In this document: piece after piece, positions 26,889 through 35,727 of the stretch
Numbering within the stretch: position 1 is the stretch's first letter
Layout: each line of letters starts with the position of its first letter
Assembly: GCA_048498995.1 (NCBI GenBank)
Contig: JBEHWX010000021.1
Span: 4,717 to 68,716 of the forward strand
Length of the DNA: 64,000 bases
Direction: 5' to 3'
Source: JBEHWX01 sp048498995
GTDB lineage: Bacteria > Bacteroidota > Ignavibacteria > OLB7
The notes under the pieces: generated by a model
The model's input: the letters and a program-made list of their open reading frames with translations, nothing else
Told to the model about the DNA's origin: nothing
Databases searched by the model: none
Position numbers and translations under genes: made by a program

Positions 26889-27572
26889 ATGAGACATCGA
26901 GTAGAAGGTAGAAAGCTCAAACGTACCGCCAGCCATCGGAAGGCGCTGCTGCAGGCGCTGGCCGTTTCTCTCTTCCGTCACAAGAGAATCAAGACGACCG
27001 AGGCGAAGGCCAAGGAGGCCCGTCGGTATGCCGAGGCTCTGATCACCCGCGCGAAGAACGCCTATCTGGCCGAGCGCGAGGGAGCCCCGTCGGACGTCCA
27101 CGCTCGCCGCGTGGTTGCCCGCGATATCCACGACAACGCGGTGCTGCGCGAGCTCTTCAGCGAGATCGCCCCGAAGGTCGCCGATCGTCCGGGTGGCTAC
27201 ACCCGCGTCGTGAAGCTTGGCCAGCGCATCGGCGACGGTGCCCGCATGGCGGTCCTGGAGCTGGTCGATTACAACACCGAGCGTGACGAGAGCGCGGCCC
27301 GTACCCGCTCGAAGAGCACGATGTCGCGCGCCGAGCGCGTCCGCCGCAGCCAGGCCAAGCAGGCCGCTCCGGCCGCCGCCGCTCCGGTAGCCGCCCCGGC
27401 TCCGGTCGAGGAGGCTCCGGTCTCCGACGCCGCCGAGCAGGCTCCGGTCGCCGAGGCCACGATGCCTGAGGCCCCCGCGGCCGAGGCGCCGTCGGCCGAG
27501 ACGCCGGCCACCGAGGGTGGTGAGGCCGCTTCGGCCGAGACCGCTCCGTCGGGCGACGAGCCGACCGCGTAA
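26889..27572 (+). CDS. rplQ: 50S ribosomal protein L17 with long Ala/Pro/Glu tail
   Basis: This encodes a 227-residue protein. MRHRVEGRKLKRTASHRKALLQALAVSLFRHKRIKTTEAKAKEARRYAE (read in parts) and GGYTRVVKLGQRIGDGARMAVLELVDYN form the normal L17 of about 130 residues. ATG 26889 is fixed by the conserved N-terminus. The last 90-100 residues are low complexity, rich in Ala, Pro, Glu and Thr, negatively charged and probably disordered. It is the last gene of the superoperon, and a strong terminator follows 60 bases later. Confidence 0.95.
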   Translation: MRHRVEGRKLKRTASHRKALLQALAVSLFRHKRIKTTEAKAKEARRYAEALITRAKNAYLAEREGAPSDVHARRVVARDIHDNAVLRELFSEIAPKVADRPGGYTRVVKLGQRIGDGARMAVLELVDYNTERDESAARTRSKSTMSRAERVRRSQAKQAAPAAAAPVAAPAPVEEAPVSDAAEQAPVAEATMPEAPAAEAPSAETPATEGGEAASAETAPSGDEPTA

Positions 27573-27632
27573 AAACTTCGCCCATCGGCGAGAAAACAAT
27601 TTTACAATTTGAGGAAAAGTTGTAAGGTTGCC

Positions 27633-27676
27633 GAGAGCCTCACTATGAAGTCATAGTGAGGCTCTCGTCTTTTCTT
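27633..27676 (+). terminator. intrinsic terminator of the ribosomal superoperon
   Basis: GAGAGCCTCACTATGA at 27633-27648 is the perfect reverse complement of TCATAGTGAGGCTCTC at 27651-27666, followed by GTCTTTTCTT. It is a classic Rho-independent terminator after rplQ. Confidence 0.92.
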
Positions 27677-27797
27677 CGTCGGCCTTCGTTGAGTTCTCTG
27701 TCGGTATTGGTGATCACTGTTCAACCAGCTACCACGTGTCTCTCACAAGTCGCCCGGCAAGATCGGTTTCAAAAGATCCTTATCGAGGTACATCGCA

Positions 27798-28337
27798 GTG
27801 AACATCTACGTGGGGAACATCCCCTACCACGTGACGGAGGAAGATATCCGTCAGGCATTCTCCGAGTTTGGCGACGTGACGTCGGCCAACATCATCATTG
27901 ACAAGGTTACTGGACGCTCTCGTGGCTTCGCCTTCGTTGAGATGGCGGGCAATGAGGAGGGACAGCGGGCGATTTCCGAGATGAACGGCAAGGAATGGGA
28001 GGGCCGCACCCTGACGGTCAACGAGGCGCGTCCTCGCACCGAGGGACGTAGCGGCGGATATAGTGGCGGCGGAGGAGGCGGTGGTCGTCGCAGCGGCGGC
28101 GGCGGCTATGGCGGTGGACGCTCGGAGTATGGCGGCGGCGGCGGTGGCGGCTATAGCGGTGGCGGCGGTGGATACAGCGGCGGCGGCCACAGCGGTGGCG
28201 GTGGATATGGTGGCGGCGGTGGCCGCTCCGATCATGGCGGTGGCCGAGATCGTGATCGCGACCGTGGCGGACGCGGCAAGGGACGCGAGCGGGAAAATCA
28301 GGGCTTCGACGGATGGGGAGACGAGGACGAATTCTGA
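27798..28337 (+). CDS. RRM RNA-binding protein with Gly-rich tail
   Basis: This encodes a 179-residue protein with a GTG start and CGAGG about 9 bases upstream. Residues 2-80 are a single RRM: RNP2 IYVGNI and RNP1 RGFAFVEM are both intact. From about residue 85 the tail is Gly/Ser/Tyr/Arg-rich (RGG/GYSGG-like repeats) and ends in an acidic Asp/Glu segment. This matches bacterial cold-inducible RRM proteins of cyanobacteria and the FCB group, which bind RNA and may condense. It is flanked on both sides by intrinsic terminators, so it is a single-gene transcription unit. Confidence 0.92.
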   Translation: MNIYVGNIPYHVTEEDIRQAFSEFGDVTSANIIIDKVTGRSRGFAFVEMAGNEEGQRAISEMNGKEWEGRTLTVNEARPRTEGRSGGYSGGGGGGGRRSGGGGYGGGRSEYGGGGGGGYSGGGGGYSGGGHSGGGGYGGGGGRSDHGGGRDRDRDRGGRGKGRERENQGFDGWGDEDEF

Positions 28338-28376
28338 GATTCGGTGGAAACGCCGATCTTTGAGGACGCAGTTTCG

Positions 28377-28414
28377 GCCACCAAGCGGTACACTGTACTC
28401 TTGGTGGCTTTTTA
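28377..28414 (+). terminator. intrinsic terminator after the RRM gene
   Basis: GCCACCAAG at 28377-28385 pairs exactly with CTTGGTGGC at 28400-28408, with an inner GTAC/GTAC pairing in the loop, then TTTTTA. It lies 40 bases after the stop codon and 19 before engB. Confidence 0.88.
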
Positions 28415-28432
28415 TTTGTATTCCCAACCTCG

Positions 28433-29026
28433 ATGATCAAGATCACATCGGCCGAGTTCGTCATCAGCGCCGCTCGACCGGCTCAGTTCCCTTCAACGCG
28501 GATCGCGGAAGTAGCCTTCGCGGGCCGCTCCAACGTCGGCAAGTCGTCGTTGCTCAACACGCTCGTCGGTCGCAAGGCGCTGGCCAAGACCAGCTCCACT
28601 CCCGGCAAGACGCAGCAGATCAACTTCTTTCTGATCAACGGCAAGCACCACTTCGTCGACCTGCCCGGCTACGGCTACGCGCAGGTCTCGAAGACGGAGC
28701 GGGAGGCGTGGGCGCGCGTTATCGAGGCGTATCTCACCAACCGCGAGCAGCTTCGGCTGGTGGTGGCCCTGAGCGATATCCGCCACGAGACGCCGGCCCT
28801 CGACCGCCAGCTGTTCGAATGGCTTCATCAGCTCGGGCAACCGTTCGTGGTGGTGCTCACCAAGCACGACAAGGTGAGCGCCGCCGAGGCCGAGAAGCGG
28901 CGCCAGCAGGTGCTCGAGCTGCTCGACGGCGTCGAGGAATGCGTCGGCGTGATCCCCTTCTCCTCCGAGACCCGACACAATCGCGATCAGCTCCTGAAGG
29001 TGCTTTTCGATGCTCTCGACAGGTGA
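28433..29026 (+). CDS. engB: ribosome-biogenesis GTPase EngB (YihA/YsxC)
   Basis: This encodes a 197-residue TrmE-Era-class GTPase required for late 50S assembly. G1 is GRSNVGKSS (31-39), the T-rich switch I region is SSTPGKTQQINFF, G3 is DLPGYGYA, G4 is TKHDK, and G5-like SSET lies near the C-terminus. Length and domain order match the family. It is followed after 24 bases by the aminotransferase gene and may share a transcript with the serine genes. Confidence 0.95.
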   Translation: MIKITSAEFVISAARPAQFPSTRIAEVAFAGRSNVGKSSLLNTLVGRKALAKTSSTPGKTQQINFFLINGKHHFVDLPGYGYAQVSKTEREAWARVIEAYLTNREQLRLVVALSDIRHETPALDRQLFEWLHQLGQPFVVVLTKHDKVSAAEAEKRRQQVLELLDGVEECVGVIPFSSETRHNRDQLLKVLFDALDR

Positions 29027-29050
29027 TTCACACACATACATGGACCACGG

Positions 29051-30193
29051 ATGAAACCACGTCTTTTCACTCCCGGGCCGACCCCGGTTCCCGAATCGGT
29101 CATGCTCCGCATGGCCCAGCCGATCATTCATCACCGGACGCCGGAGTTCCAGCGCTCGCTGATGGAGGCGACCGAGAACCTCAGCTACCTCTTCGGCACC
29201 ACGCAGCCGGTCTTCACCCTCACGTCGAGCGGCACCGGCGCCATGGAGGCGGCGATCGTCAACACCCTCTCGGCCGGCGACGAGATCATCTTCGTCAACG
29301 CCGGCAAGTTCGGCGAGCGATGGGGAGAGATCGCGCGCGCCTACGGCGTGACCGCGCACGAGGTGACCAAGGAGTGGGGAACCGCCGCCACCGCCGATGA
29401 CATCCTCGCCGCGCTCGAGGCGCATCCGGCCGTGAAGGCGGTCTGCCTGACGCACAGCGAAACCTCCACCGGCGTCTTCACCGACGTGCGCGCCATCGCC
29501 GCGGCGGTGCGCGAGCGCCACGACGTGCTGATGATCATCGACGGCATCACCGCCGTCGGCGCGCACGAGCTCCGCTTCGACGAGTGGGGACTGGACGTGG
29601 TGGTGACCGGGTCGCAGAAGGGGCTGATGATTCCGCCCGGACTCGCCTTCATCGCGCTCAGCGATCGCGCCTGGGCCGCCGCCGAGCGCTCCACGCTGCC
29701 GAAGTACTACTTCGACCTGCTCGTGGCCCGCAAGGCGATCAAGAGCGAGGATACTCCCTGGACTCCGGCGGTGACGCTCGTGCTCGGCGTGGCCGAGGCT
29801 CTGAAGATGATCCGCGACGAGGGGATCGAGAATGTCTGGGGCCGGCACGCGCGGCTGGCCTCGGCGCTCCGCGCCGGCGTGAGCGCGCTCGGGCTGGAGC
29901 TCTTCGGCACCCCGCCATCCAACGCCGTCACCTCCGTGATGCTCCCGGAGAAGGGGAGCGACTTCATGGCCGCGCTGAAGAAGACCTATCGCGTCACGAT
30001 CGCCGCCGGTCAGGAGCACCTGAAGGGGAAGATCTTCCGCGTCTCCCACCTCGGCTATTACGACGAGGCGGACATGCTGAGCATCCTCTACGCGATCGAG
30101 GGAGCGCTCACCGACATCGGGCATCCGCACGAGATCGGCGCCGGCCTGGCCGCCGCCCAGCGCGTCTTCGCCGGCGCCGGGGAGGCACGATGA
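29051..30193 (+). CDS. class V aminotransferase (alanine-glyoxylate type; probable phosphoserine aminotransferase role)
   Basis: This encodes a 380-residue PLP enzyme of the alanine/serine-glyoxylate aminotransferase family. LFTPGPTPVPESV opens it, TLTSSGTGAMEAAI binds the cofactor phosphate, D164 (MIIDGITAVG) pairs with the pyridine nitrogen, and K190 in GSQKG is the Schiff-base lysine. Its stop overlaps the serA start (ATGA), so the two are coupled. In several bacteria and archaea an AGT-type enzyme beside serA supplies phosphoserine aminotransferase activity; that role is an inference from context, and a glyoxylate aminotransferase remains possible. Confidence 0.88.
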   Translation: MKPRLFTPGPTPVPESVMLRMAQPIIHHRTPEFQRSLMEATENLSYLFGTTQPVFTLTSSGTGAMEAAIVNTLSAGDEIIFVNAGKFGERWGEIARAYGVTAHEVTKEWGTAATADDILAALEAHPAVKAVCLTHSETSTGVFTDVRAIAAAVRERHDVLMIIDGITAVGAHELRFDEWGLDVVVTGSQKGLMIPPGLAFIALSDRAWAAAERSTLPKYYFDLLVARKAIKSEDTPWTPAVTLVLGVAEALKMIRDEGIENVWGRHARLASALRAGVSALGLELFGTPPSNAVTSVMLPEKGSDFMAALKKTYRVTIAAGQEHLKGKIFRVSHLGYYDEADMLSILYAIEGALTDIGHPHEIGAGLAAAQRVFAGAGEAR

Positions 30194-31791
30194 GCGACTG
30201 GCGCGTTCTCATCGCCGACGCGGTGAGCCCCGAGTGCGACGCGATCCTCGAGCGTCGCGGCATCGACGTCGATCGTGCCGTCGGCGTCTCTCGCGATGAG
30301 CTGAAGAAGATCCTGCCGGAGTATCATGGCATGATCGTCCGGAGCGCGGTGAAGGTGGACGCCGAGCTGATCGGCGCGATGGAGAAGATGCGCGGCATCG
30401 GCCGCGCCGGCGCCGGCGTGGACAAAATCGACGTGACCGCAGCCACCGGGCGCGGCATCGTGGTGATGAACACGCCCGGCGGCAACACCATCTCCGCGGC
30501 CGAGCACAGCGTGGCGATGATGCTCTCGATGCTCCGGAAGATCCCGGCCGCCAACGCCAGGCTCCGCAACGGCGTCTGGGATCGGAAAACGTTCGTCGGC
30601 ACCGAGCTGATGGGGAAGCGTGTCGGCGTGCTCGGCCTCGGCCGGATCGGCCGCGAGGTCGCCACCCGCGTGCAGTCCTTCGGCGCGCTCGTGCACGGCT
30701 ACGATCCGGTGCTCTCGGCCGATGCCGTCGGCGGGCTCGGCATCACGCCGAGCACGTTCGAGGAGATGATCGAGGGGATGGACATCCTCACGATCCACAT
30801 CCCGCTGGTGGCCTCCACGCGCGGTCTGATCGGCGCCGCGGAGCTCGGCCGGATGCGGCGCGGAAGCTTCATCGTCAACTGCGCCCGCGGCGGCATCGTC
30901 GACGAGGCGGCGCTGCTCGCGGCGCTCGAATCGGGACAGATCGCCGGCGCCGCGCTCGACGTCTTCGCCGAGGAGCCGCCGACCTTTCCGAGCGCGCTCA
31001 TCGATCATCCGAACGTGGTCGCCACGCCGCACATCGCCGCCTCCACCAATGAGGCGCAGGAGCGGGTGGCGCTCGACATCGCCGATCAGATCGCCGACTT
31101 CTTCGAGGGGAAAGGGGCGCGTGGCGTGGTCAACGCCGTCGGCCTCGAGGCCTCGCTCCGGAGCGAGGCGCTGCCGCTGATGCAGTCGGCCGAGACGCTC
31201 GGCGCGTTCATGGGGCAGCTCGCCGGCGAAGGGAATCTGCGGGCGCGACTGGTGGCCTACGGCGCGGACGCGGTAACGATCGTCCGGGGCCTCGGCGCGG
31301 CGCTTCTAGCCGGACTGGTCTCCAAGGGAGCCGATGGGAGCGTCAACGCGATCAACGCCGAGATGCTGGCCGAGCGGCGTGGGATAGAGCTGACGACCGA
31401 GGGGGAAGGGGCGCACGATCAGTTCACGACGCTCCTCGTGGCCGAGGTCTCCGCCGGCAATCGGAGCTGGCGCGCGGGCGTCACGGTCTTCGGGCTGCGC
31501 GAGCCGCGGCTGGTGATGATCGACGACGTCTGGCTCGACGTGAAGCCGGCGGGACGACTGATCCTGTTCCAGAACGTGGACCGTCCCGGCGTGCTCGCCG
31601 CGGCCAGCAGCCTGCTGGCTTCCCGAGGCGTCAACATCGCCGACGTATCGCTCGGGCGCCGCGAGGGGACCGGGCACGCGCTCACGGTGATGCGCGTCGA
31701 CGACGAGATCGACGCCTCGCTCCTCGAGGAGCTGCGCGGGCTGGAGTCGGTGGACGATGTCCGCCTGGTGGTGCTTCCCGAGCTCGGATGA
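30190..31791 (+). CDS. serA: D-3-phosphoglycerate dehydrogenase
   Basis: This encodes a 533-residue enzyme of the first committed step of serine synthesis. The Rossmann motif GLGRIG lies near residue 146-151, catalytic residues appear in NCARGGIVDEAAL and the PHIAAST segment, where Ala replaces the common Gly after the catalytic His. An intervening (ASB) domain follows, then a C-terminal ACT domain (about 455-533, RPGVLAAASSLLASRGVNIADVSLGR), usually the site of serine feedback. Start ATG overlaps the upstream stop by 4 bases. Length is typical of type I PGDH. Confidence 0.95.
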   Translation: MSDWRVLIADAVSPECDAILERRGIDVDRAVGVSRDELKKILPEYHGMIVRSAVKVDAELIGAMEKMRGIGRAGAGVDKIDVTAATGRGIVVMNTPGGNTISAAEHSVAMMLSMLRKIPAANARLRNGVWDRKTFVGTELMGKRVGVLGLGRIGREVATRVQSFGALVHGYDPVLSADAVGGLGITPSTFEEMIEGMDILTIHIPLVASTRGLIGAAELGRMRRGSFIVNCARGGIVDEAALLAALESGQIAGAALDVFAEEPPTFPSALIDHPNVVATPHIAASTNEAQERVALDIADQIADFFEGKGARGVVNAVGLEASLRSEALPLMQSAETLGAFMGQLAGEGNLRARLVAYGADAVTIVRGLGAALLAGLVSKGADGSVNAINAEMLAERRGIELTTEGEGAHDQFTTLLVAEVSAGNRSWRAGVTVFGLREPRLVMIDDVWLDVKPAGRLILFQNVDRPGVLAAASSLLASRGVNIADVSLGRREGTGHALTVMRVDDEIDASLLEELRGLESVDDVRLVVLPELG

Positions 31792-31824
31792 TGCTCGATC
31801 GTCGACGATGCTCGATCGTCGATG
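31791..31824. repeat. 17-bp tandem duplication just after serA
   Basis: ATGCTCGATCGTCGACG at 31791-31807 is followed by ATGCTCGATCGTCGATG at 31808-31824, one mismatch apart. It starts on the last base of the serA stop codon and precedes the terminator hairpin. Confidence 0.7.
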
Positions 31825-31833
31825 ATGAACATG

Positions 31834-31876
31834 GCGGCCGGGGATGCCTCAGCGTTCCCGGCCGCTTCGTTTCCGA
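31834..31876 (+). terminator. terminator hairpin after serA, TTCGTTTCC tail
   Basis: GCGGCCGGG at 31834-31842 pairs exactly with CCCGGCCGC at 31857-31865. The tail is TTCGTTTCCG, the same CGTTTC-type tail as the hairpins after tuf, the PorV-like gene and smc. Confidence 0.65.
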
Positions 31877-31971
31877 TCGCGTCCGTCTCGATCGCGCCGT
31901 TGGGCGGCGCGCGACGTCGCGGCGCCTTCGCTCGACGTTCTCCGCGCCGTTTCATGTATCCGCCACTTCCG

Positions 31972-31979
31972 TAGATTTG
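31972..31979 (+). promoter_or_regulatory. possible -7 element before the first TonB receptor
   Basis: TAGATTTG matches TAnnTTTG, but the expected -33 position has TTT rather than TTG. It lies about 105 bases before the receptor start. A 12-bp tandem duplication (GCGCTCCGTTCG at 32021-32032 and 32033-32044) sits in the predicted leader. Confidence 0.4.
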
Positions 31980-32083
31980 CCGGCGGCCGTCGCCATCCCC
32001 ACGCGGCCCAGTACGATTCCGCGCTCCGTTCGGCGCTCCGTTCGGCGCGGGCACCTCTCCCTCCATCGACCGAGCCATAGACC

Positions 32084-35000
32084 ATGATCCTTCTGACGGC
32101 GCTTGTCGCGCTCGCCTGCGGGCGTGCTCCGCTCGCTTCGGCCGCCCCCGGCACGCATCTCCATCACGCACGCATTCTCGCTCACTCGATACGATCGTAT
32201 ACCCTACCTCCGACGCGCTCCGCCGGCGAGGACTCGGCGCGCGCGGCTCCCGTCGACCCGCTGGACACGGCGTGGATGATGGGGCACCGCGTCGGCACCG
32301 TCCGCACCACGAGCCGCGACGCCATGGAGCGCTCCCCGGAGATCGATGTGGTGGAGGCGATTCCCGTGCTCACCAGGATCGTCGAATCCTCCGAGGCCGG
32401 CTTCTCCATCCGCGGCGGACGGCCGTCGCAGACCGCGATCAGAATCGACGGCGTCTCGATGGCCGATCCCGTCCACGGCTCGTTCGGTCCGCTCGGTGCT
32501 TCCCTGGCGCCGCTGCCGCCCGTTTCGGCGATCGAGGATGTCTCGGTCTGGTCGGCCGGCGCCGACCCGCGCGTGATCGATCTGACGCCGAGCGTCGTGG
32601 AGATCCGCACCCGTCGTGGCGACGCGACGGCGTGGCACCTGGAGGCGCGCTTCGTCACCGACGTCGGCGCGCTCGACGGCTGGAGCGATCCGTTGACGGT
32701 GAAGCTCGCCGGCGAGAAGCGGGATACGACGCTGCCGGAGGCAAAGGGAGCCAGCCGCGGACGTCGGAGCTACGAGATCTCCGCGGGGGGCCCGCTGCCG
32801 TTCGCCGACGGTCTGACGCTCGCGGTCAGCGGCCGACTCACCACGTTCGATCATCTCGGCGCCACCTACGACGTGTACGACATGAGCGACGAGTACGCGC
32901 GCAATCGCGCCCCGATCGCCGAGCAGCTCTGGGGGAAGGCGCTCGATCCGACCAATCTCGGCCAGCTCCCGCATCAGGGGGCCGCCGTGCGCTATCTCGG
33001 CGGCCGGCTCCACTGGAGCATCGGCGAGCGGACGTCGCTCGACGTGATCGGCTCGTACGGATCGACCAGCAGCGAGATGATCCCCGGCGCCCGGAGCTAC
33101 ACGGAGATGGTGGTGCCGACGGCATGGCGCGCGCTCTACATGGACGACGTCAGCACCGTGACCGGCGCGCTCGAGCGGGATGCCGAGCAGCCGGTGGTCG
33201 ACATGGCGATCACGCGCATCTCGGCCGCCTACGCCACGTCGCTCGGCCGCGGCGGCGATCTGCGGCTCAGCGTCTCCAACGTCGGCTACGACTATCGCGT
33301 CGGCGCGCGCGACGAGTCGAAGAGCCACGGTCCCTTCAGCCGGTACGACATCAACTGGATCGACAACGCGGACGGGGACATCTACTTCGACCGCTACCAG
33401 CGGGGGGATGTGGTCGTCGGTCGGCCCGATCCGAATTCGGAGGACGAGCTCCCGATCATCCAGCGGAATCGGGTCACCGGACTGTACGAGGGCCCTCCCA
33501 CGCCGGGGGCCAGCCACAACCCGTTCGGTCTGCGGAACGACTTCTTCCCGGCGCATGGCACCCTCGCCTATCTCGAGGCTCGCCAGGTCAGCGAGCTGGA
33601 TCTCCGCGGCTCCTACGGCATCGATGTTCCGGTGGGACAGAAGCTGGTGAGGCTCGAAGGAGGGGCCGAGTACCGGCGCACGACACTTCGCCGCACCTAT
33701 TTCCCGAAGCCGTACGACGCGCCGTTCGACTACGACATCTACGGTTTCGACGAGGGGAGCTTTCTTCCCTCGGATGAGGACATCGTCGGGGACTATCGGC
33801 TTCGGGCGCATGTCCCCACCGTGATCGGCGGCTACGTGCAGTTGATTTACCGGACTCCCGGCATCGATCTGCAGCTCGGCGTGCGTGGCGACCTCTTCGA
33901 TCCCGACGGGAAGTATGTTCCCGGTGGGATCTCCGACAACCTGCCCAAGTCGATCCTCGATTCGCTCCCGATGGCCGACGCGCGGTTCCTTCTCTCACCG
34001 CGCGCCGGCTTCGCGATGCTGGTCGGACGGCGCTCGCGCTTCTACGGCAACGTGGCGCTGGTGAACCAGCTTCCGGAGCTGACCTACATTACCGACAACC
34101 AGATCGTCCGGGTACGGGAGCGACGGGGAGATCCGAGGGTTGGGGCGGAGCAGGCGGTGACCGCGGAGCTCGGATGGTGGTCCGCGCTCACGCGCGAGCT
34201 GGACTTCGATGCCGTCGGCTACTATCGTGGCATCTCGCATCGTCTGGTCGCCACCGGCGGCGCGATCGGCGGTCCGGCTTCGAGCACGGATATGTACGAC
34301 GTGGCCGATTCCGGGAAGGGGCTGATCCTCGGACTCGATCTGAGCCTCACGCGGCGTCTGTCGAACAATCTGGAGTTCACGGTCGGCTACGGCGTGATGC
34401 ACGCGTTCATCACGCCGCGGCTGGTCTCGCTCGGCACCGATCCGTTCGGCGCGGGCCCCTCCGGGGGTGTGATAACAAAGGGGCTCAGGCAGGATGGGAA
34501 CTACGCGGTGGCCGGCGACCGGGCGCACTCGATCTGGGCCCAGGTGGGGATGGCGTGGGGAGATGGGGAGGGGCCGGCGATCGGCGGCGTCCGGTTCATG
34601 GAGCGTGGCGCCGTCACGCTGCGCGGGCGCTTCGCCACCGGGCTCCCCTATTCGCTGATGGCGCTCAACGGCACCTTCCGGGATGAGTACTACAACGGCA
34701 GCCGGCTTCCGAACCTGATCGAGTCGGCGCTCCACCTGGAGAAGTGCTTCCGGCTCGACGCATGGCTCGGATCGTCGATGGGGGAGGCGGAGCTCGGAAT
34801 CTTCGCCGACGTGGAGAACCTGCTCAACCTGACCGGCCCGCTCGGCGCGCGGCTGACCGGTCCCCCGGTCAACCCGGACGGCTCCCTGGTCTCCCTGACC
34901 GGTGATGCCGACCTCGACACGCTGCTGGACATCGGGGCGGGGGGGATCGACGACGCGGTCTACTATCGCTCATCGGATCCGGACCGGCCGGAGACCTTCG

Positions 35001-35188
35001 GCGGCGGCCAGTACGATCCCTTCGGCCACCGCCTCTACAATCCCTACGCGGACGTGAACCTCGACGGAGTTGTAACGCAACGTGAGCGGGTGGCGGGATA
35101 CCAGCGGTTCGTGGCGACCCAGCAGAGTCTGCGCACGACGTATCAGCGGCCGAGGAGCGTTTCGGTCGGGGTGACGGTGAGGTTCTAG
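32084..35188 (+). CDS. TonB-dependent receptor, paralogue 1 (no regulatory-like N-domain)
   Basis: This encodes a 1034-residue outer-membrane receptor. A signal peptide (to about residue 20) and a variable linker lead into the plug: GFSIRGGRPSQTAIRIDGVSMADPVHGSFG and VSAIEDVSVWSAG. A large 22-strand-type barrel follows and ends in the outer-membrane signature VGVTVRF. It is clearly paralogous to the next receptor (shared YDMS/T-EYA, LWGKAL/FSLEPTNLG and DPLTVK-RDTT segments) but lacks that protein's carboxypeptidase-regulatory-like domain. D990-E1001 near the C-terminus fits an EF-hand loop (DVNLDGVVTQRE). The ligand is unknown. Confidence 0.9.
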   Translation: MILLTALVALACGRAPLASAAPGTHLHHARILAHSIRSYTLPPTRSAGEDSARAAPVDPLDTAWMMGHRVGTVRTTSRDAMERSPEIDVVEAIPVLTRIVESSEAGFSIRGGRPSQTAIRIDGVSMADPVHGSFGPLGASLAPLPPVSAIEDVSVWSAGADPRVIDLTPSVVEIRTRRGDATAWHLEARFVTDVGALDGWSDPLTVKLAGEKRDTTLPEAKGASRGRRSYEISAGGPLPFADGLTLAVSGRLTTFDHLGATYDVYDMSDEYARNRAPIAEQLWGKALDPTNLGQLPHQGAAVRYLGGRLHWSIGERTSLDVIGSYGSTSSEMIPGARSYTEMVVPTAWRALYMDDVSTVTGALERDAEQPVVDMAITRISAAYATSLGRGGDLRLSVSNVGYDYRVGARDESKSHGPFSRYDINWIDNADGDIYFDRYQRGDVVVGRPDPNSEDELPIIQRNRVTGLYEGPPTPGASHNPFGLRNDFFPAHGTLAYLEARQVSELDLRGSYGIDVPVGQKLVRLEGGAEYRRTTLRRTYFPKPYDAPFDYDIYGFDEGSFLPSDEDIVGDYRLRAHVPTVIGGYVQLIYRTPGIDLQLGVRGDLFDPDGKYVPGGISDNLPKSILDSLPMADARFLLSPRAGFAMLVGRRSRFYGNVALVNQLPELTYITDNQIVRVRERRGDPRVGAEQAVTAELGWWSALTRELDFDAVGYYRGISHRLVATGGAIGGPASSTDMYDVADSGKGLILGLDLSLTRRLSNNLEFTVGYGVMHAFITPRLVSLGTDPFGAGPSGGVITKGLRQDGNYAVAGDRAHSIWAQVGMAWGDGEGPAIGGVRFMERGAVTLRGRFATGLPYSLMALNGTFRDEYYNGSRLPNLIESALHLEKCFRLDAWLGSSMGEAELGIFADVENLLNLTGPLGARLTGPPVNPDGSLVSLTGDADLDTLLDIGAGGIDDAVYYRSSDPDRPETFGGGQYDPFGHRLYNPYADVNLDGVVTQRERVAGYQRFVATQQSLRTTYQRPRSVSVGVTVRF

Positions 35189-35368
35189 CGAGAAAGCGGT
35201 GTTCCAGCGAGGAAGCGGCGGGGAGGGGGAGGAGGGAAAGGTGTAGCCGGGGTTAGACGAGTAACTTTTGGAGAGGTTCCGTGTACCTTTTAGCCACAAC
35301 GGTGATTCCGGACTCGCCGTTCGAGCGGAAGTCGCTTCGGAAACGGGCCGTTCCGCGGGATCAAGGGA
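35189..35368. other. non-coding spacer between the two TonB receptor genes
   Basis: No gene is seen. The first part is Gly/Arg-coding GC-rich noise without a convincing terminator hairpin, and the region becomes more AT-rich towards the promoter at 35369. Together with the leader it makes a 539-base gene-free stretch. Confidence 0.4.
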
Positions 35369-35400
35369 TTTGGGGAGTGATTTCCTGGGAGCTATATTGA
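35369..35400 (+). promoter_or_regulatory. candidate promoter of the receptor/giant-protein/PorV unit
   Basis: TTTG at 35369-35372, a 20-base spacer and TATATTGA at 35393-35400 partly match the FCB consensus. It would give a leader of about 320 bases (35401-35727) in which no gene or known riboswitch was found. Confidence 0.45.
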
Positions 35401-35727
35401 CGTGCTAAATGTTCGTAATACCGTCGAAATCCGCCTATTTGTGCGTTTTCCGACGTTCAAGGCCAGTTCGTCCCAGGTTTATCGGTAGGTCTTTCGCCAG
35501 GATCGAATACGCTCTCCCGCCCGCGCGCTCGCATGCCACGCCCCAACGTGCGCTGCACCGGCACTTCCCCATGCACGCTATCGTAGTCTTTGGTTGCTTC
35601 GCTGATACCGCGAGACCCATCTGAAAGTTTCGCAGCGCGGAGCGTTGACCTCACGGAAAGTTTACGAACTAGGATATACAGTTACTCTCGTACTACGCGT
35701 TACATCTTCCAAGTAAGGAGTGCTCGA

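Noticed and set aside
28063..29400. 445-residue frame across the RRM tail, engB and aminotransferase genes
   Set aside because: It is read out of frame through three well-supported genes and two of their boundaries, including a terminator.
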